A stretch of DNA of 64,000 bases from Isoetes taiwanensis (GCA_021234155.1 JAJEKV010000010.1:10464511-10528510); one strand, 5' to 3'; counted from the stretch's first letter, positions 44,338-56,438 are shown. Notes: a model not told the origin generated them from the letters alone. Numbers and translations: made by a program.

Positions 44338-44630
44338 CATAATTGTATTTTGCACGTACGAAATCACCACCATATAGTATTCCGCTTGAAATCTTATAGT
44401 ATTTTGCGAATCTTGTTATATAGTATAGCAAATTTTGTACTTGCATAAGGAACTTTACGTACGGTATAGATTAAGGAATAAGGGGTGAATATGCCTATCC
44501 AACAGCTCTCGTTGCCCGGAGTCACCCCCCGTGTGAATATGCACCCAAACCAAAAGGGGTTTAAGGGGGATTTTAATTTAAATGTGTTGGACCCAATGTT
44601 TGTGTTAATTAATGTCAATGATAGTTATTA
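44338..44630 (+). repeat. Direct repeat partner 2 (with 39887-40165)
   Basis: Second copy of the sequence before arm 1 of the composite element, continuing into the first ~125 bp of that arm (CTCTCGTTGCCCGGAGTCAC). It ends at ATAGTTATTACAAG, where similarity stops. Confidence 0.8.
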
Positions 44631-44880
44631 CAAGAAACTTTCCAAATCAGAGCAGGGCTTTTCTCATTCATAAATGATAACCTCAGAATACAATAGATGG
44701 TCCAAATAAATCTTGTAAGATTATGCTTATATTACATTCCAACAAATCCGTAGCTGCACTGCCTTAAATACTGTTGTGTCCAATCAGTTTGACATTCTTC
44801 TATTGAGATCAGATGTCCTTATAACTATTGGTACAACATCCATTTAATATTTGTTGTATTTATAACTGACATCAACCTGC

Positions 44881-45273
44881 TTAGAATTCACTGTTTGACC
44901 CATTAACAAAGTATATGAAGTCTGTTATATAAAAGCTCCAAATAGTATCTTCAAATGCATCACATTCTGTTATCTCCTTCAATAATGCAACGAAAAATTC
45001 CCAATCAATCTGAACATTTCGTATACCAGCTGAAATTCAATGTTTACAAAAAGAATAAAATAAAAATTCTTTCGAAATAATAACTGCACTTACTAAATTG
45101 ATATTTTTTCCTGGAGCCATGAATCTTTTGATGCCATTTTCGTTTTTGATCCTCCAGTCCTTGGGCATTGCGAGAATCTTAGGAAATGGTGCTGCCAACA
45201 TCTTTGATCTTCCTCCACCTCTAGAAACCACCACATTAAGCCTCGGGCATGCTATTGTGGTCGTTTTTGCCAT
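44881..45273 (-). CDS. Hypothetical two-exon gene, 102 residues
   Basis: Exon A 45273-45094 (ATG start, MAKTTTIACPRLNVVVSRGG ... MAPGKNINL) and exon B 45009-44881 (IDWEFFVALLKEITECDAFE ... NGSNSEF, TAA). The intron (45093-45010, 84 nt) has GTAAGT and TTCAG ends and both exons are in phase 0. I do not recognise the family. Exon A is basic and exon B acidic/aromatic. It could be a small protein or the remnant of a longer gene. The composition looks like coding sequence rather than chance, but support is only from the splice sites and open frame. Confidence 0.45.
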
Positions 45274-45309
45274 ACTTGACTTCAATAACAAATTAGATCA
45301 TAGTTAACT

Positions 45310-46040
45310 CACAATCCATGCAAATAGACTAGGAAAAAAGCAAGGAAAAAAAAATAAATGTAAATAGACTGGTAAAACAAAGCTAAGGGGAAAAGGGCAT
45401 TTAGGCAAACGAGCTTTGGAAGGAAAAACTGGAAAATATGGGAAAAGCAGGATCGAACTCATAGAAATTTCTTCAATATTTCCTTTCATAGGTTTTTTTT
45501 TAAGAAGACATGGGATTGTCTCCGATATATATGTTTTTTGAGATGAAATGAGCTTTGCCCCTAGTTATCTTTGGCCAGTTCATAACATTGCCCTTCAAGC
45601 TTTTTGAGAGAGAATTACTCATGTAAATACTGATACATTTGAAATGAACAAAGGCCAGGGGTCATAGTGTCTCTTTCAATATATTTTTTCCTTTTTTGGA
45701 ATGGGCACATGATTTGAGAATTTACCTAGGTTATTTGGTTATGATGATTATTTAGTCATGATAATTAGAAAAGGTTGAAGAGCACAACATCATGGATGTT
45801 GTCCCAAGTATACAATCTAATAGCTTAAGCTGATATTGCAATTACTAAACACATCTCGGATCTAGTATACAGTTCTATACTCTGATGGGTCATAGAGCAT
45901 GAGGCATATTTGGTGCCTTGGAATATGGTCGGTTGTTGACCATTAGTAGAAACAATACATTTGGACTAATGAAACAGTGCCTAATAGAAAAATAAGATAG
46001 AAACTCCAAGTTTCTTTGCGGGCCGATCGACGCGTAGAAG
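45310..46040. other. Unassigned stretch
   Basis: No convincing gene. CATTAGTAGAAACA near 45941 resembles a mutated CACTA-element terminus and is a candidate left end for the element ending at 50547. Confidence 0.35.
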
Positions 46041-46065
46041 GCTTGGAGCTTGCCCTTAAAATATA

Positions 46066-46385
46066 CATTATTTGTCGTAATAATCGCCGATTGTCTAGAG
46101 ATTTTTGCACGATGAATAATCGACGATTTTTCGACGAATGTTTCTCGACGCTATTCCCGACGATGTTACGCCATCTATTTCGTCCGATTATTCGTCGAAA
46201 ATATACGTCGCTATCGTCCACACAAACCGTCCGAAATTTAGTGTCGAAAAGCGCCGAAAAAAAGCGTCGGACTTTTCGTCAGCAAAAGCCTCAGAAAAAA
46301 CGTCAGAGTGTGCATCAGAGAAAGCGTCAGAAATTTCGTCAGATCTTGTGTCAGATTTTTCATCAGTAAAATCGTCAGAAGATAG
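46066..46385. repeat. Subterminal array of TCGTCAGA-type words (left)
   Basis: About 15 copies of CGTCAGA/CGTCGA-like words spaced 10-25 bp. They lie in inverted orientation to the array at 50195-50527. Acidic Asp/Ser-rich frames here (for example 46188-46406) are reads of the array, not genes. Confidence 0.75.
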
Positions 46386-49300
46386 CACTATCACAATTTT
46401 ACTCATAACATTTCATCCAAGAGTCTGCTTTCGATGAGATTTGATGTTTGGAAAGGCTCTCTTTCTAATCTATCTAATGATGTAATATTTGGCCAAACTT
46501 GATTAAGTTTTTACGGGGAAAAAATGTAATTTTTCACGCCTAGCTAGTATTATAGATTTGAGCTTATAAAACAAGTTGGTAGATTCAAACTGCTAAATAC
46601 AAGGGTAAATTTCCCTTTACAGGGCTGAGGATGCTTAAATGCAAGTCGAATCTCTTGGATATGGATTTGTCCTTGCATAACCGTGCTTCAAAAGTGTGAT
46701 AGGCCATGGCCTCTGTTTGGATTTAAAACAAGTATTGTGCAACCTTGATGCTACCACTATTGGTTTAAGTGGAGATTAAAACAAGGAGATGAAAAGAAGA
46801 AGAATAAGATATATTTGCCAAGTTGATTAGGGAATGAAAATATTGCAAATAGAAATATTGCAAATTGGACATTGCTATTGATGTCACATTGTAAGCTTAT
46901 GTTTGTTTAGATGGGCAAATCTTTCAAATATTTATGGGGGAATACATGGTACGATATGTGGAATATGGTGGAAGTAAATACGATGAGTGATTCTATATAC
47001 TTGTATATATGATATAAGACCATTGCACTTATTATCTTAGTAATTTAGACGAATACATTAAAAACGAGAGGAAAAATAAAAAAAAAAAACCATGTATTTT
47101 GAGCCATTCATCAAAATAACTCTATATTTTGTCAAAATGCTTCTAGCTTTTGGACGATCCCTGCAGTGCTAGCTCTGAATCTAGCAAACTATCTAACAAT
47201 AGCAGCTCAATTGCAGATTTTCACATAGAATTGGTTAATATGGTGTCACTGGTCCAATGCCAAACCTTTTTGCCAGCATATTTGCGGTCTATATGCTTTG
47301 AAATAAAAACATTGATTTAAAAGTAGAACAAAAGTATGCCCAGACTCGCCGAGTTTCCCTTCAACGTTTTTTTGAAGATAATTGTGGCATGTATATGAGT
47401 TGCTTCTATTCTGAACAATCAACAAGAAGTTCGAAGCACTACTGTATATGGATTTCACTAATAATTTGTACAACAATTGGAGAATTTGACAGATTCCTTG
47501 CTATTGGATCCTTTCAAAACCTACAATAAAAAAGAAAAGAGAAAACATAGAAATGAAGGAGCACCTCTGCCCTAAAGAAAATTACAAAGGGCTCAAGATT
47601 TTGTGGGTATTTTGGGCCTGTTACTTCTAGCCTTGCTCGAAACTAGAAACTTTGCAAGCTTTATAACTGGATCTTCGTCGTTTTCCATATCTGATCAGAT
47701 GCCCAAATTATCAACTCCAATTTATCACTCCAGAATCATCTATTCATAGTGGGCCACCATCCATTGCCGAACCTCATTTAACCGTTCTTCTCTTTATCTT
47801 TGGTAGTTTCGTAGCCCATATCAAGGGCATTTTGGCAATATCTCAAAATATAAGGGCAATTTCACAAATGGTATTTTGAAAATTTCCCAAAACTAAAACT
47901 ATAGGGTTTCTTTTTGCAAGCCGCTTATTGCAAATAAAAATAGAGGCAACGTGAAAGTTTTTTTTTTTTAATCTATAAACCATGGCTGTATACATTTTCG
48001 TTTATGGACAGCAAAGAGCGGCCGCCTGTGAAATGCCGCTCCCTTGGCTAAGCAAGGGGCAACAGAGTTTCGCATTTGAGCAAATTCGATAGATTGGGCG
48101 ATTTTCCGCAAAAAGCAGAGGTTTTCTTCTGTATGTCTATTGCCGTAAGTTCTTAGTCATTTGGGTTTATTTTTCTATGGAGCTGGAAGGATAGCCTTGC
48201 ACAAAGAAATTAAAAATGATTCTGTATTAATGGAGGATAGGTAGCTATGCTGGATGGCAAGGGCGATAATATTTAGGTATTCATTGAGAAAATTATGATC
48301 TACTTTGTCATGTTACATAACGAAAATGTTATGATTTCTTCCTGAATGCTTGTAGTTTTGCTAGAGCTAGGCTGCCCAAGATAGAATCTAGATGGTGCTG
48401 GCCGGAGGAGTAGATATAGTATAGGTAGTTAGGTGCAGTAGCTTTCTTGGGTGCTGGTTATGTAGGCATGGCTGCAAATAGGCTAAGATTGCTTTGTGGA
48501 TAGAATAGAATAGGATACTAATGTAGGCAGCATGTTGCTAGTGTTGAGTTGTCTTTAGGCTGTTGTTAAGTGGTAGTGGTTGCTGTTGCTTGGATCAAAT
48601 GTTAAATAGTATTGTGCATGTGCTGGTAATTGCTTGCAGCTTTGCTGTAAATAAGTGCTTTGTTGCAGTGCTATGTGTTGGTTCCTGCTCTGCCGAAAAA
48701 GAGTTGCATTTGCCTTCACAACTTTTAATTTTTTTTTCCTACTGACTTTTAAATATTAAGGGCTGTTTTGTATGACACGAACTAGGGCTGCAGATGGCAG
48801 CCTGCCATCCTTCTGATAGTTGTTGATGGCTAGTAAATTAAAATTTCAAGATGCATGATCATGCATTATATAGTTTGTAAAATATAATTATGGAAGTTTT
48901 ATAGCTAGGTGAAGGGCGATAGGCCATGTAGTGATGATTCTTCAACTGTGTAGCATGTCGAATAGAGCTGGTGCATCTATAGTAATAGACTAACATGACG
49001 TTCAATAGATCAAGGGCCAATTATCATGCTGGGAGTGCACATAAGTCAGGTTTGTCTTGTGTACTTTCAACTGATAATTATTAGATATAGATTTGTGGTA
49101 GACATGTGAAGTTTACAACTGATGCCAGCTTATGTGCTGCTGTTGGCCAGTTTATATATATGCTGATGATGGCCATGCTGATCTGAATGTCAGGTTAGAG
49201 TCTAATAATGTTAGAAATGCTAATCTAGGACAGATATTTATGTGCAAGGCCATGCACAGCTTGAATTCGTATGCTACAACTCTAAAGTCATAGTGACGTA

Positions 49301-50194
49301 TCCCAGCTATTTGTTTGTGGCTTGCAAGTATTTTGCAATTATCATGCTGAAATTATTTCTGGACATATGTTTCTAAGGGCTTGTTTGTCATGTCAATACC
49401 TAACTCTTAGGTCTTGTTTGCAGCTTAATCGTTTTTTGCATATTCTATGCACACTATACTTGTTGTTGAACTAATTTAGACAGGCTTAAGAGGATAAATG
49501 GTACTATCTTGCAATAGTATATCTTGTACCATTGCTGATTTTAACCTAGTACAAAAAAAGTGGCTGGGGTAGGCAGCCATTTACTTGAATATGATGTTAT
49601 TGAACACATTTGCATTTTTGCACTGAAAATTAGAGCTCCATCTGTTCTACTTTGTATAAGAATAGGTAAAGGGTGAATTGCTGATTTTTTCTTACAGGGG
49701 GTTCTATCAAATGTTGCAGGTGCAATGAATAGAAAGGGTCTTACTGATTGTGCATTCACCCACGTACTCTGCTATTGATTGCTTCAACATCCTTCTGTTG
49801 CAGGCTACTTGTTCAATAGGTACATCAAAAAGCTTGAAATGATAGAGACTTAACAATTATGACTGACTTATGGGTTTTGTGTTTTTTTTGAATTCAGTTC
49901 AGGGCTATAGAACATCGAACTCTTTTAAAGAACAAGCATTGCAACAAGGAAGCTGTTATTGAGCACCTTGCCTGTTGGCATTATAAAGATTGTTACGTGT
50001 AATTGTGACTACATTTGAATAAATGAGTTCTTGTTTCACAAATGCTCTGATTTCTTTATAACTTGCAGCCTTAATTCATGTTAAACTTAAGCAGCATTAC
50101 AAGCTAAATGTAAATGATAATGCAAACGAAGTGCAAATCATACAAACTTTAAAGTTACACGCAAAATGTGAATCCACACAATGTAAATAGACCA
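46386..50194. other. Interior of the probable CACTA element, no gene recognised
   Basis: AT-rich with short frames only. 47813-47892 (AAGGGCATTTTGGCAATATC ... TTTTGAAAATTTCCC) resembles the MULE TIR found at 17115-17283. A degenerate inverted partner may lie at about 47090-47150, so an old small MULE may be nested here. Confidence 0.4.
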
Positions 50195-50527
50195 CAACCT
50201 GACGATTTTTGTGAAGATCTTTATGACGAATTTTATGAAGAAAATTGTGACGATTTTTTGGACGGAAAATGTGACGAATTTTGTGAAGAAAATGCTCACG
50301 ATTTTTTTGACGAAAATTCTGACGATTTTTCTGACGTTTTTTTTGACACAGATTATGACGATTATTTTGACGAAAACTTGACGTTCCTTCTGACGATTTT
50401 CTTGACACTTAATCGCCGAAATGACGCGTTTTCTCGACCTTTGATCGTCGTCGATAAATCGTCAGCCAATAGGGTCTGGGCAATTGTCTGTTTTGTGAAG
50501 ACCATCTGACGATTTTTCTGACAAAAA
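50195..50527. repeat. Subterminal array of TGACGATTTTTCTGACG words (right)
   Basis: TGACGA, TGACGATTTT and TGACGTT words every 12-20 bp. The acidic frame at 50168-50509 arises from reading TGACGAT/TGACGAA as Asp-Asp/Asp-Glu and is not counted as a gene. Confidence 0.78.
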
Positions 50528-50547
50528 ACCTTCATTCTCTTGTAGTG

Positions 50548-51173
50548 ATAGAATGAATATATAGTCTGGTGCAAGTCGGATGTGCTAGAATAATCTGAAA
50601 TTGGAGTTTGTTTGCCAAGTTCCCATTGCTACAATGGTTTTTGAAGGTAAATATTCAATGGTTTTGACATTAGTTATATTCAAATGGAAACTTGTGCATA
50701 CTTTTTGTCTTGTGAATTAATATTGCTTCTAAGTGCCTAGTATTGGATAACTTTTCATGATTGATAGTAGTGAACAGGTACAGATGGGCATTGTATCACA
50801 CATGCTAAGCACTTAAGGGCAAGGCTTTGATGGAGTAGAAATCAAGAATTGGGGCGGCAAAGGCATGTCATATTCAGAAATTCAACTTAGGGACATATAT
50901 GGAAATTGATGGGGAGACTATGAAATGTCAAGGCAAAACAGACATGGCTATTGGAGAGAAATCAAGGAAATAACCATCATTCAATTAAATTGGGTTTATG
51001 TCTTAATTTTGGGACAAATTTCATATTGCATGTTTTAGCATATTCAAATTCATACATTTCACCTCAAAATTATGAAAACGTAATATCATGTTATTTACAA
51101 AATAGTCAATATTTCACAATATAGCACCATATCATAAAAACGTGATAACAAAAATTTACATAGTTATTCAACT
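50548..51173. other. Unassigned stretch
   Basis: AT-rich with no feature recognised. Confidence 0.4.
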
Positions 51174-54068
51174 TTATTCAAGCACCCCCAATGATATCAT
51201 AGCCTTCTTCCTGACATCCTGAGGTATTGTAATTCTCGCATTTCTAGCTGGAATAGTGTTTGGAGTCCATGAGTACAAAACACTTTCATAGTCTAGCCAA
51301 AGATCAGGATCACTCGGATTTCTCCTCCATCTCTTTGTCCAACAATCTAAGTACCTTTCTTTATCCGATACGTTGGTCAACTGATGCACTGGACACCACC
51401 ATTCCACCCGCACATGGTTGAAGTTAATATTACCTTCTTCTTTGCAAATATCAGAGATAGTGAACCCCAACCACACCGGATATGTATCTAAATCGATGGC
51501 TTTACTACCACAAATTGGTAGCATTCCAAGTCGATGGAAGGTTCATAAGCATCCATGCCTAGAAACTTTGGCCTATTGTTCTTAGGACCAACATAGTGTT
51601 TGTCGGAAGGAGGAGGAGCATATTGCTTTGCGAATGCTACTTACACGGTGTCATCAAAATCCTCAAAGACTGCTAAGGTCTTCCACCTAGTTTTAGGCAA
51701 CCACCCTTCTTTCAATTCATCCGAGGATGTGTCTATCTCCCCAACAAAGTTAATCACCTTCTTCCAAAGTAAGCCACCAAGGCACGGTTGGTGTCAATCT
51801 GGATTGGTTTGCCAATGCTTTATATAGTCTTGGATTCATTCCTTAGTCAATCCCAATTGCTTCACTTCTTCAAGGGTTTTAAAGCATTTGGTTGACCTAG
51901 AGGTATCATAGGCTTGCCATTCTCATCTCTACGCCATATTTCCTCCCTCCTCTCCACTCATCCTCTGAAGGTCTCATCTTCCATTGGAAGATTGGAATCC
52001 CATCTCTCACCCAAAAAGTGAACTGCAGAGGCCCGGAATGACCTTCAAGATCCAATGTATAACCATCCACAAAGCTCTTCCAATCGGGCACTTCTTCTAT
52101 GAGAGAAGCTATAGGGTTTGGAGTAGTGCATTCATGCAAGATTTCCATTAGCCTAGGAAAGTTGGTCACTGTTTGCTGCTTCAAGATACAACTATATTTG
52201 CCAAATAATGCATCCACATCCTCATGGGTATGCCCGCATAAGAAACCCTAAATTAACTCTTTCAAATATCCCCACAACCATGTTAAGTAGGATAGGAAAG
52301 AAAACATCCACTGTTCTTATTTTGGCCAAAGACAATTATCAAGTTGCAAGAGAAACCTTTTGGGTAGATCTTGAGGTTTAGCACATGAAGTTGAAGCTCC
52401 AACATGTTCATTAGACCCATGCTTCCTAAACCTTGCCTTGCTAAACTTTTCAATATTGTTAGGGTTTCCATCTAACAATGCTCTATGTAGTGCCCGGCTA
52501 GGCTAGTCAGTAAGGTCCCGGAGGTGACCATTGTATCCATTTTCATAGTTTCTCAAACACCTCATGATACTCCCAATATGAAAATCTGGACCATCACTCC
52601 ACAACTCCAAACTAAAATGGCCATAGTAGGTTTGATTCTCGCCCATGCAAGATTGCCCCATCATTGAGATCTCAGAAAGGGTATGATCTTCCACATGACT
52701 TTGGTATGTACTTGAATTTTGGAAGACAAGTCTTTTGCTGGTCCATCTTGTCATGTATAATACATAAATAGTTATTGGGTTCCAATGCGGATAAAGTCCT
52801 CCACATCCAATAACATGATCTACATGATAGTTGGTCACCATATGGTCCTTCATATGCTCCCTTATCCTAGCCCTTTGACTAGGTTGCACAGCCTTATCAA
52901 GAGTCTCCTTCAACTTAGCACATAAATTGCACTTTGCAAAGTTGTTTGAAGTTGCTATGGTGACATGATTGAAATGCTTCTTCCATAACCTACTAAAGCT
53001 AGGTTGGGATATTGGAAGAATTCCCAATTCTCGAAGTAGGGAATTCACTTCTTCCAAAATACTCTTTTGAGTACAATGTGATGGCAACCTTTTCTCAACA
53101 ACTGCTCTTCCCTTTTCATCCCTTCTACTTTTGTGTGGCATAGACTCTGCATTGAAATCAATATATTTTTCAAATATCTCCCTGGCAGCCAAGGTCCTAG
53201 CTGTTGGTCTCAACAAACCATTATTTCCATGTAAAGCAATCCTGTTCCCTTCTGCCTGTTTTTTTTGCCAATTATGCCATGAAGAAGTTAGAATTGCATG
53301 GATACTCTGCCATGCTTTTGCACATATCCATTTGCCTAGCAAAGGGTATCTTTTTCAATTTGGGTTTCTTTCATCTTGAAGAGCATGCTCGAAGATTGTG
53401 TACATGTAGGTCCTCCTCTCATCAACAGTGTACTCTTGAAAAGTGGCTCTTGCTTCCACCAATTGTTCTACTGTAAAGAATTGCATACAAGCACTCCAAC
53501 AACAATCTGAGCCCCTAACCTTCACCATTGTCTCACGTTTGGTGTCACTATTCAACTTGGCTCTTTTGCTAGGATAATATCTGGCTGATACTTCTCCCCT
53601 TTTGCCTAGGTTTAGAGTTCCAACTGCCAATGGATCAATATCAAGACAATCATTGTCCCCAACAACCTCAGGCTCTGGAAAAATATAATCCTCCACAAAT
53701 TGAACACTACTTATAGGCCATGCCATGATGCAAGGAACCTCCAATTGCTTGACACAACCAAAACATTCCTTGTCATCCAAACCTTTACCTTTCCAGTTGT
53801 CTTTCAACATCGAAATTGCAATACCAATATTGTCTTCCCCTAGCCTTTCATCATTAACAGCTTGACCAGGATCTGCTAGCACAATGACTCCTTGGCCTAA
53901 TATTTCCTTGTTGCACTTGTGCATGATTCTCACCTTCTTGTTCCTCCATTGCACCCTACTATAGAGGACTAATTGTTTTTCTTCAACATTCTTGCTAGGA
54001 GTTGGTTTTTCATTGATATTGCTCTTTTCAATATGTTGCACACCATCTTGAGTTGGAGAGGCACCATT
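51174..54068 (-). pseudogene. Decayed transposase-like gene (DUF7869-type, LDNC and GHTHEDVD motifs)
   Basis: Minus-strand pieces in collinear order: 54041-53355 (N-terminal region), TGA at 53355-53357 where CGA (Arg) fits, 53342-52840 (WICAKAWQSIHAI; SQPSFSRLWKKHF; KCNLCAKLKETLD), a frameshift near 52840, then IIHDKMDQQKTCLPKF and GAILHG, further stops, FLLQLDNCLW (about 52330), CGHTHEDVDALFGKYS (about 52200), and 51524-51174 as C-terminal tail. The Asp motif series 'HDKMDQ-K', 'LDNC' and 'GHTHEDVD' is that of DUF7869 proteins abundant in seed-free plants and probably of transposon origin. Several stops and frameshifts mean it is dead. The true start lies further upstream, because no ATG begins the first piece. 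Confidence 0.7.
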
Positions 54069-54420
54069 GACCTAGGCAAATTGCACTCTTTTTAGTCAAC
54101 GAGTAGGAAAAAATTATTACACCATAAGATAAAAAAAGTACGTACATTTATGGAATATGTAGAGGTAAATCAATTTTTTTTAAAAGCAAGAAATTCCTTG
54201 GAAATAGGTTTAATATAATAATAACAATGGGCGTAAACGAAATCATTTAAAACAAGAATTTTCGTGGCAACAACAAGGAAATGACATTTATATAAATATA
54301 TCCTAATTTTAATTATCGAAAATTTGGATATATGATTACGAAAAGACATATAGCTGATAGACGTGAGAATTTATTATCCATAATAATATACCCTAGATGA
54401 TATAGCTGGCGGGAATTTCG
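54069..54420. other. AT-rich upstream region
   Basis: No feature was recognised other than its place upstream of both the minus-strand transposase-like gene and the plus-strand promoter that follows. Confidence 0.4.
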
Positions 54421-54540
54421 TACGCCTGGCGTGTTATTTGAGGCAATAAATTATTCACGCTAATTTCTAATTAACCCTATATAGATCCGGTTCACGCTCT
54501 CAACACCTCCATTCTGTCCAAATTTTATTTTCTGCCCGCC
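54421..54540 (+). promoter_or_regulatory. Promoter copy 1 with CACGC palindrome and TATA box
   Basis: ACGCCTGGCGTG (54422-54433), ATTCACGCTAATTTCTAATT, CCCTATATAGATCC (TATA) and TTCACGCTCTCAA precede ATG 54541. The same order of words recurs at 55487-55578, so two paralogous promoters lie about 1.07 kb apart. Confidence 0.55.
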
Positions 54541-54796
54541 ATGAAGCGTTCAGCCTCAGCGCTCGAACTTCATGAAGAACCCGAGGTCTCCTCCAAGAGA
54601 CGTCGGGTTGAAGAACCCCCTCTATTCCCCCCCATAGATTTTCTTGCCCAATTCTCCTCTGATTCCTCCTTGGCTTGACCCCCAAAAGCGAGAATGAAAT
54701 CTCGGAAGAGGAGGAGGAGGAGGAGGAGGAGGCGGAGGTAGAAGATTCGGAAGAAGGTCGACAATTCGACCAATTCTTAGAATGGTTGAGAGATGA
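54541..54796 (+). pseudogene. First-exon relic of an unrecognised nuclear-type protein
   Basis: ATG 54541: MKRSASALELHEEPEVSSKR, then RRVEEPPLFPPIDFLAQFSS, ending at TGA 54676. In the next frame an acidic stretch (SENEISEEEEEEEE ... QFDQFLEWLRDEPG) continues to about 54800. A basic KRRR patch looks like a nuclear localisation signal. The (GAG)n tract at 54701-54732 is a likely slippage site. Its downstream exons may be the relic at 56512-57115, but that link is inference. Confidence 0.4.
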
Positions 54797-54837
54797 ACCA
54801 GGTTTGCATGTCTGATTTTTTTTTTTTTTTGCACCTT

Positions 54838-55486
54838 TCTTTCTTTTCTAACACCTTTCTTTCTTCTTTGTTGCGGGCGTAGAAGATCAATGATGCATCC
54901 CGGCGGCTTTTTTTTTTTGGTTGCTTACGAAGCTTTGGACACGCCTCCCGCATTTTTTTTCCCGTAATTTTGTGAAAAGCCTTCTGGGCGTTTGCTTACA
55001 AGCCTTCTGCATCCGCAGACATATAACTCTTATGAATGAAATCAAACAGTTTTTGTCATAAAATTTTCTTCAAACAGTGTTCTTCGAACAGTTTTTCTGT
55101 ACATAAAATTATTTGAATTAAATCCAACTGTTTTCTCCAATTATTTTGTCTCCAAGTTGTTATCTCTAAAATTTTGTATCTGCAAATTTTGTCTCAACAA
55201 AGTCTGGGGAACACTATAAATCAACCACATGAGAAATCTCTGATTCATCACAGTAACCATAGGAAATTTTTCTATACGACCTAAAACAATTCCCCAACCT
55301 TACAAGTCATTTTTTAGCCTTGATAATTTTGCCTTTAAAATCATTTTTAATTTAGCCTATATAAAATTTCTAAATTCTATTTTTTCGAATGCAATAAATG
55401 GAATAAAATGCCGTGAGAATTTATTGCATGAAATGCAATATTCTCGATATATACCATATACATGTCATGTCTGGTGGGAAGACCGT
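54838..55486. other. Unassigned stretch between the two promoter copies
   Basis: Poly(T)/AT-rich with no coding frame recognised. Confidence 0.4.
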
Positions 55487-55600
55487 ATGCCAGGCGTGTT
55501 AATTCAAGCAATCAATTATTCACGCTAACTTATTTCTAATTATGCCTATATAAATCCATTTCACGCTCTCAAAGTTCCTACATTTTCTTCCTTCCTTCAT
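55487..55600 (+). promoter_or_regulatory. Promoter copy 2 with CACGC palindrome and TATA box
   Basis: ATGCCAGGCGTG (55487-55498), ATTATTCACGCTAACTTATT, GCCTATATAAATCC and TTCACGCTCTCAA follow the order of copy 1. The downstream frame (55613-55795) is open but unrecognised, so what it drives is unclear. Confidence 0.5.
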
Positions 55601-56161
55601 ACGATTTGCCGATTGCGCTTCTGCTGTGTTTGGATCCGTCCTCCTGAAATCTTGGTGAGCAGATTTATATTCAGCAATGCTAGATGTTTGGTTTCGGCAA
55701 TTCCTAACTTACTAAAAGACTCCGCCTTTTGTTCTGTAGCATTTGTAGCAGAGGACATCGGAGGCTCAGAATTAAAACCAAAAGCAGAGGACTAAGGTCT
55801 GTGAATCGAAAAGCCTCGGAATTAAAACCACAAGCATAGTCCTCCGTTCTTCGAATCCTTCCAGCCTCAGAACTCAAGGTTAGTTTTCATTTAGTTTTAA
55901 GTTGCATCTCAATGGCAGGCTTAATCCAAGAAGACAAGCTTTTGCATTTGCTCGAGGCAGAGGAAGCAGATGATGTTTATGAAAACCAGAATAGTTTTTT
56001 ATAAACTTCATCTGCTTCTTTTTGTTTCGAGTAAATTCTTGAGTTTCTCTTCCTGAATTAATCATGCTATTGCATGCAAGTTTCTATTATGAATAAGTGT
56101 AGTAGAAAGCATTAGAAAAATCTGAAAGATAATATTTGAAACACGCGAAAGATAATATTTG

Positions 56162-56180
56162 AAACACGCTAAGCGTGTTT
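56162..56180. promoter_or_regulatory. Perfect 19-bp palindrome AAACACGCTAAGCGTGTTT
   Basis: 9-bp arms around a single A, a member of the CACGC-N3-GCGTG family spread over 54.4-62.7 kb. Confidence 0.7.
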
Positions 56181-56226
56181 CATGCTAACCTTAGCCTTCA
56201 ACATGAATACATGCTTTCGTGCATTC

Positions 56227-56345
56227 AGAGAGGAGAAAAAAAGCTGTATGATATAGATAAGTAAATAGATAAAGGCCGTGCAACCGTTAATAATTGCCTC
56301 GGCCTTTATCTATTTACTTATCTATCTGCATGCCCTTTTCCCTCT
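56227..56345. repeat. Long hairpin, candidate MITE or small-RNA precursor
   Basis: The core arms (56254-56277 and 56301-56324) are a perfect 24-bp inverted repeat around a 23-nt loop (TAGATAAGTAAATAGATAAA ... TTTATCTATTTACTTATCTA). Pairing continues imperfectly outward (GAGAGG...CCTCTC) to about 50 bp per arm. No obvious target duplication. Confidence 0.6.
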
Positions 56346-56438
56346 CACAATGCACGCCGAAGCGCGTATAGTTTTTCCTATATAGCGAACACGGGGGTGT
56401 CTCTTAGTTTCTAAGTTTATATAAATAAATAAATATAA

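Larger units (their letters stand above)
46066..50547. mobile_element. Probable CACTA-type element, non-autonomous, left end uncertain
   Basis: The right end, read inward on the minus strand, is CACTACAAGAGAATGAAGG (50547 back to 50529), the canonical CACTA terminus. It is followed inward by many GTCAGAAAAATCGTCAGA-like subterminal repeats. A matching inverted array lies at 46066-46385. About 3.8 kb between contains no transposase frame. The 3-bp target duplication cannot be confirmed because the left CACTA end was not located. Confidence 0.6.

Noticed and set aside
45941-45954. CATTAGTAGAAACA as left end of the CACTA element
   Set aside because: It differs from the right terminus and the 3-bp flanks do not match, so it is kept only as a candidate.
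47090-47892. Old small MULE with degenerate TIRs
   Set aside because: The right part resembles the MULE TIR at 17115-17283, but the left partner is too diverged and no 9-bp duplication could be found.
50168-50509. Acidic 113-codon frame rich in Asp and Glu
   Set aside because: It is produced by repeated TGACGAT/TGACGAA words of the subterminal array.
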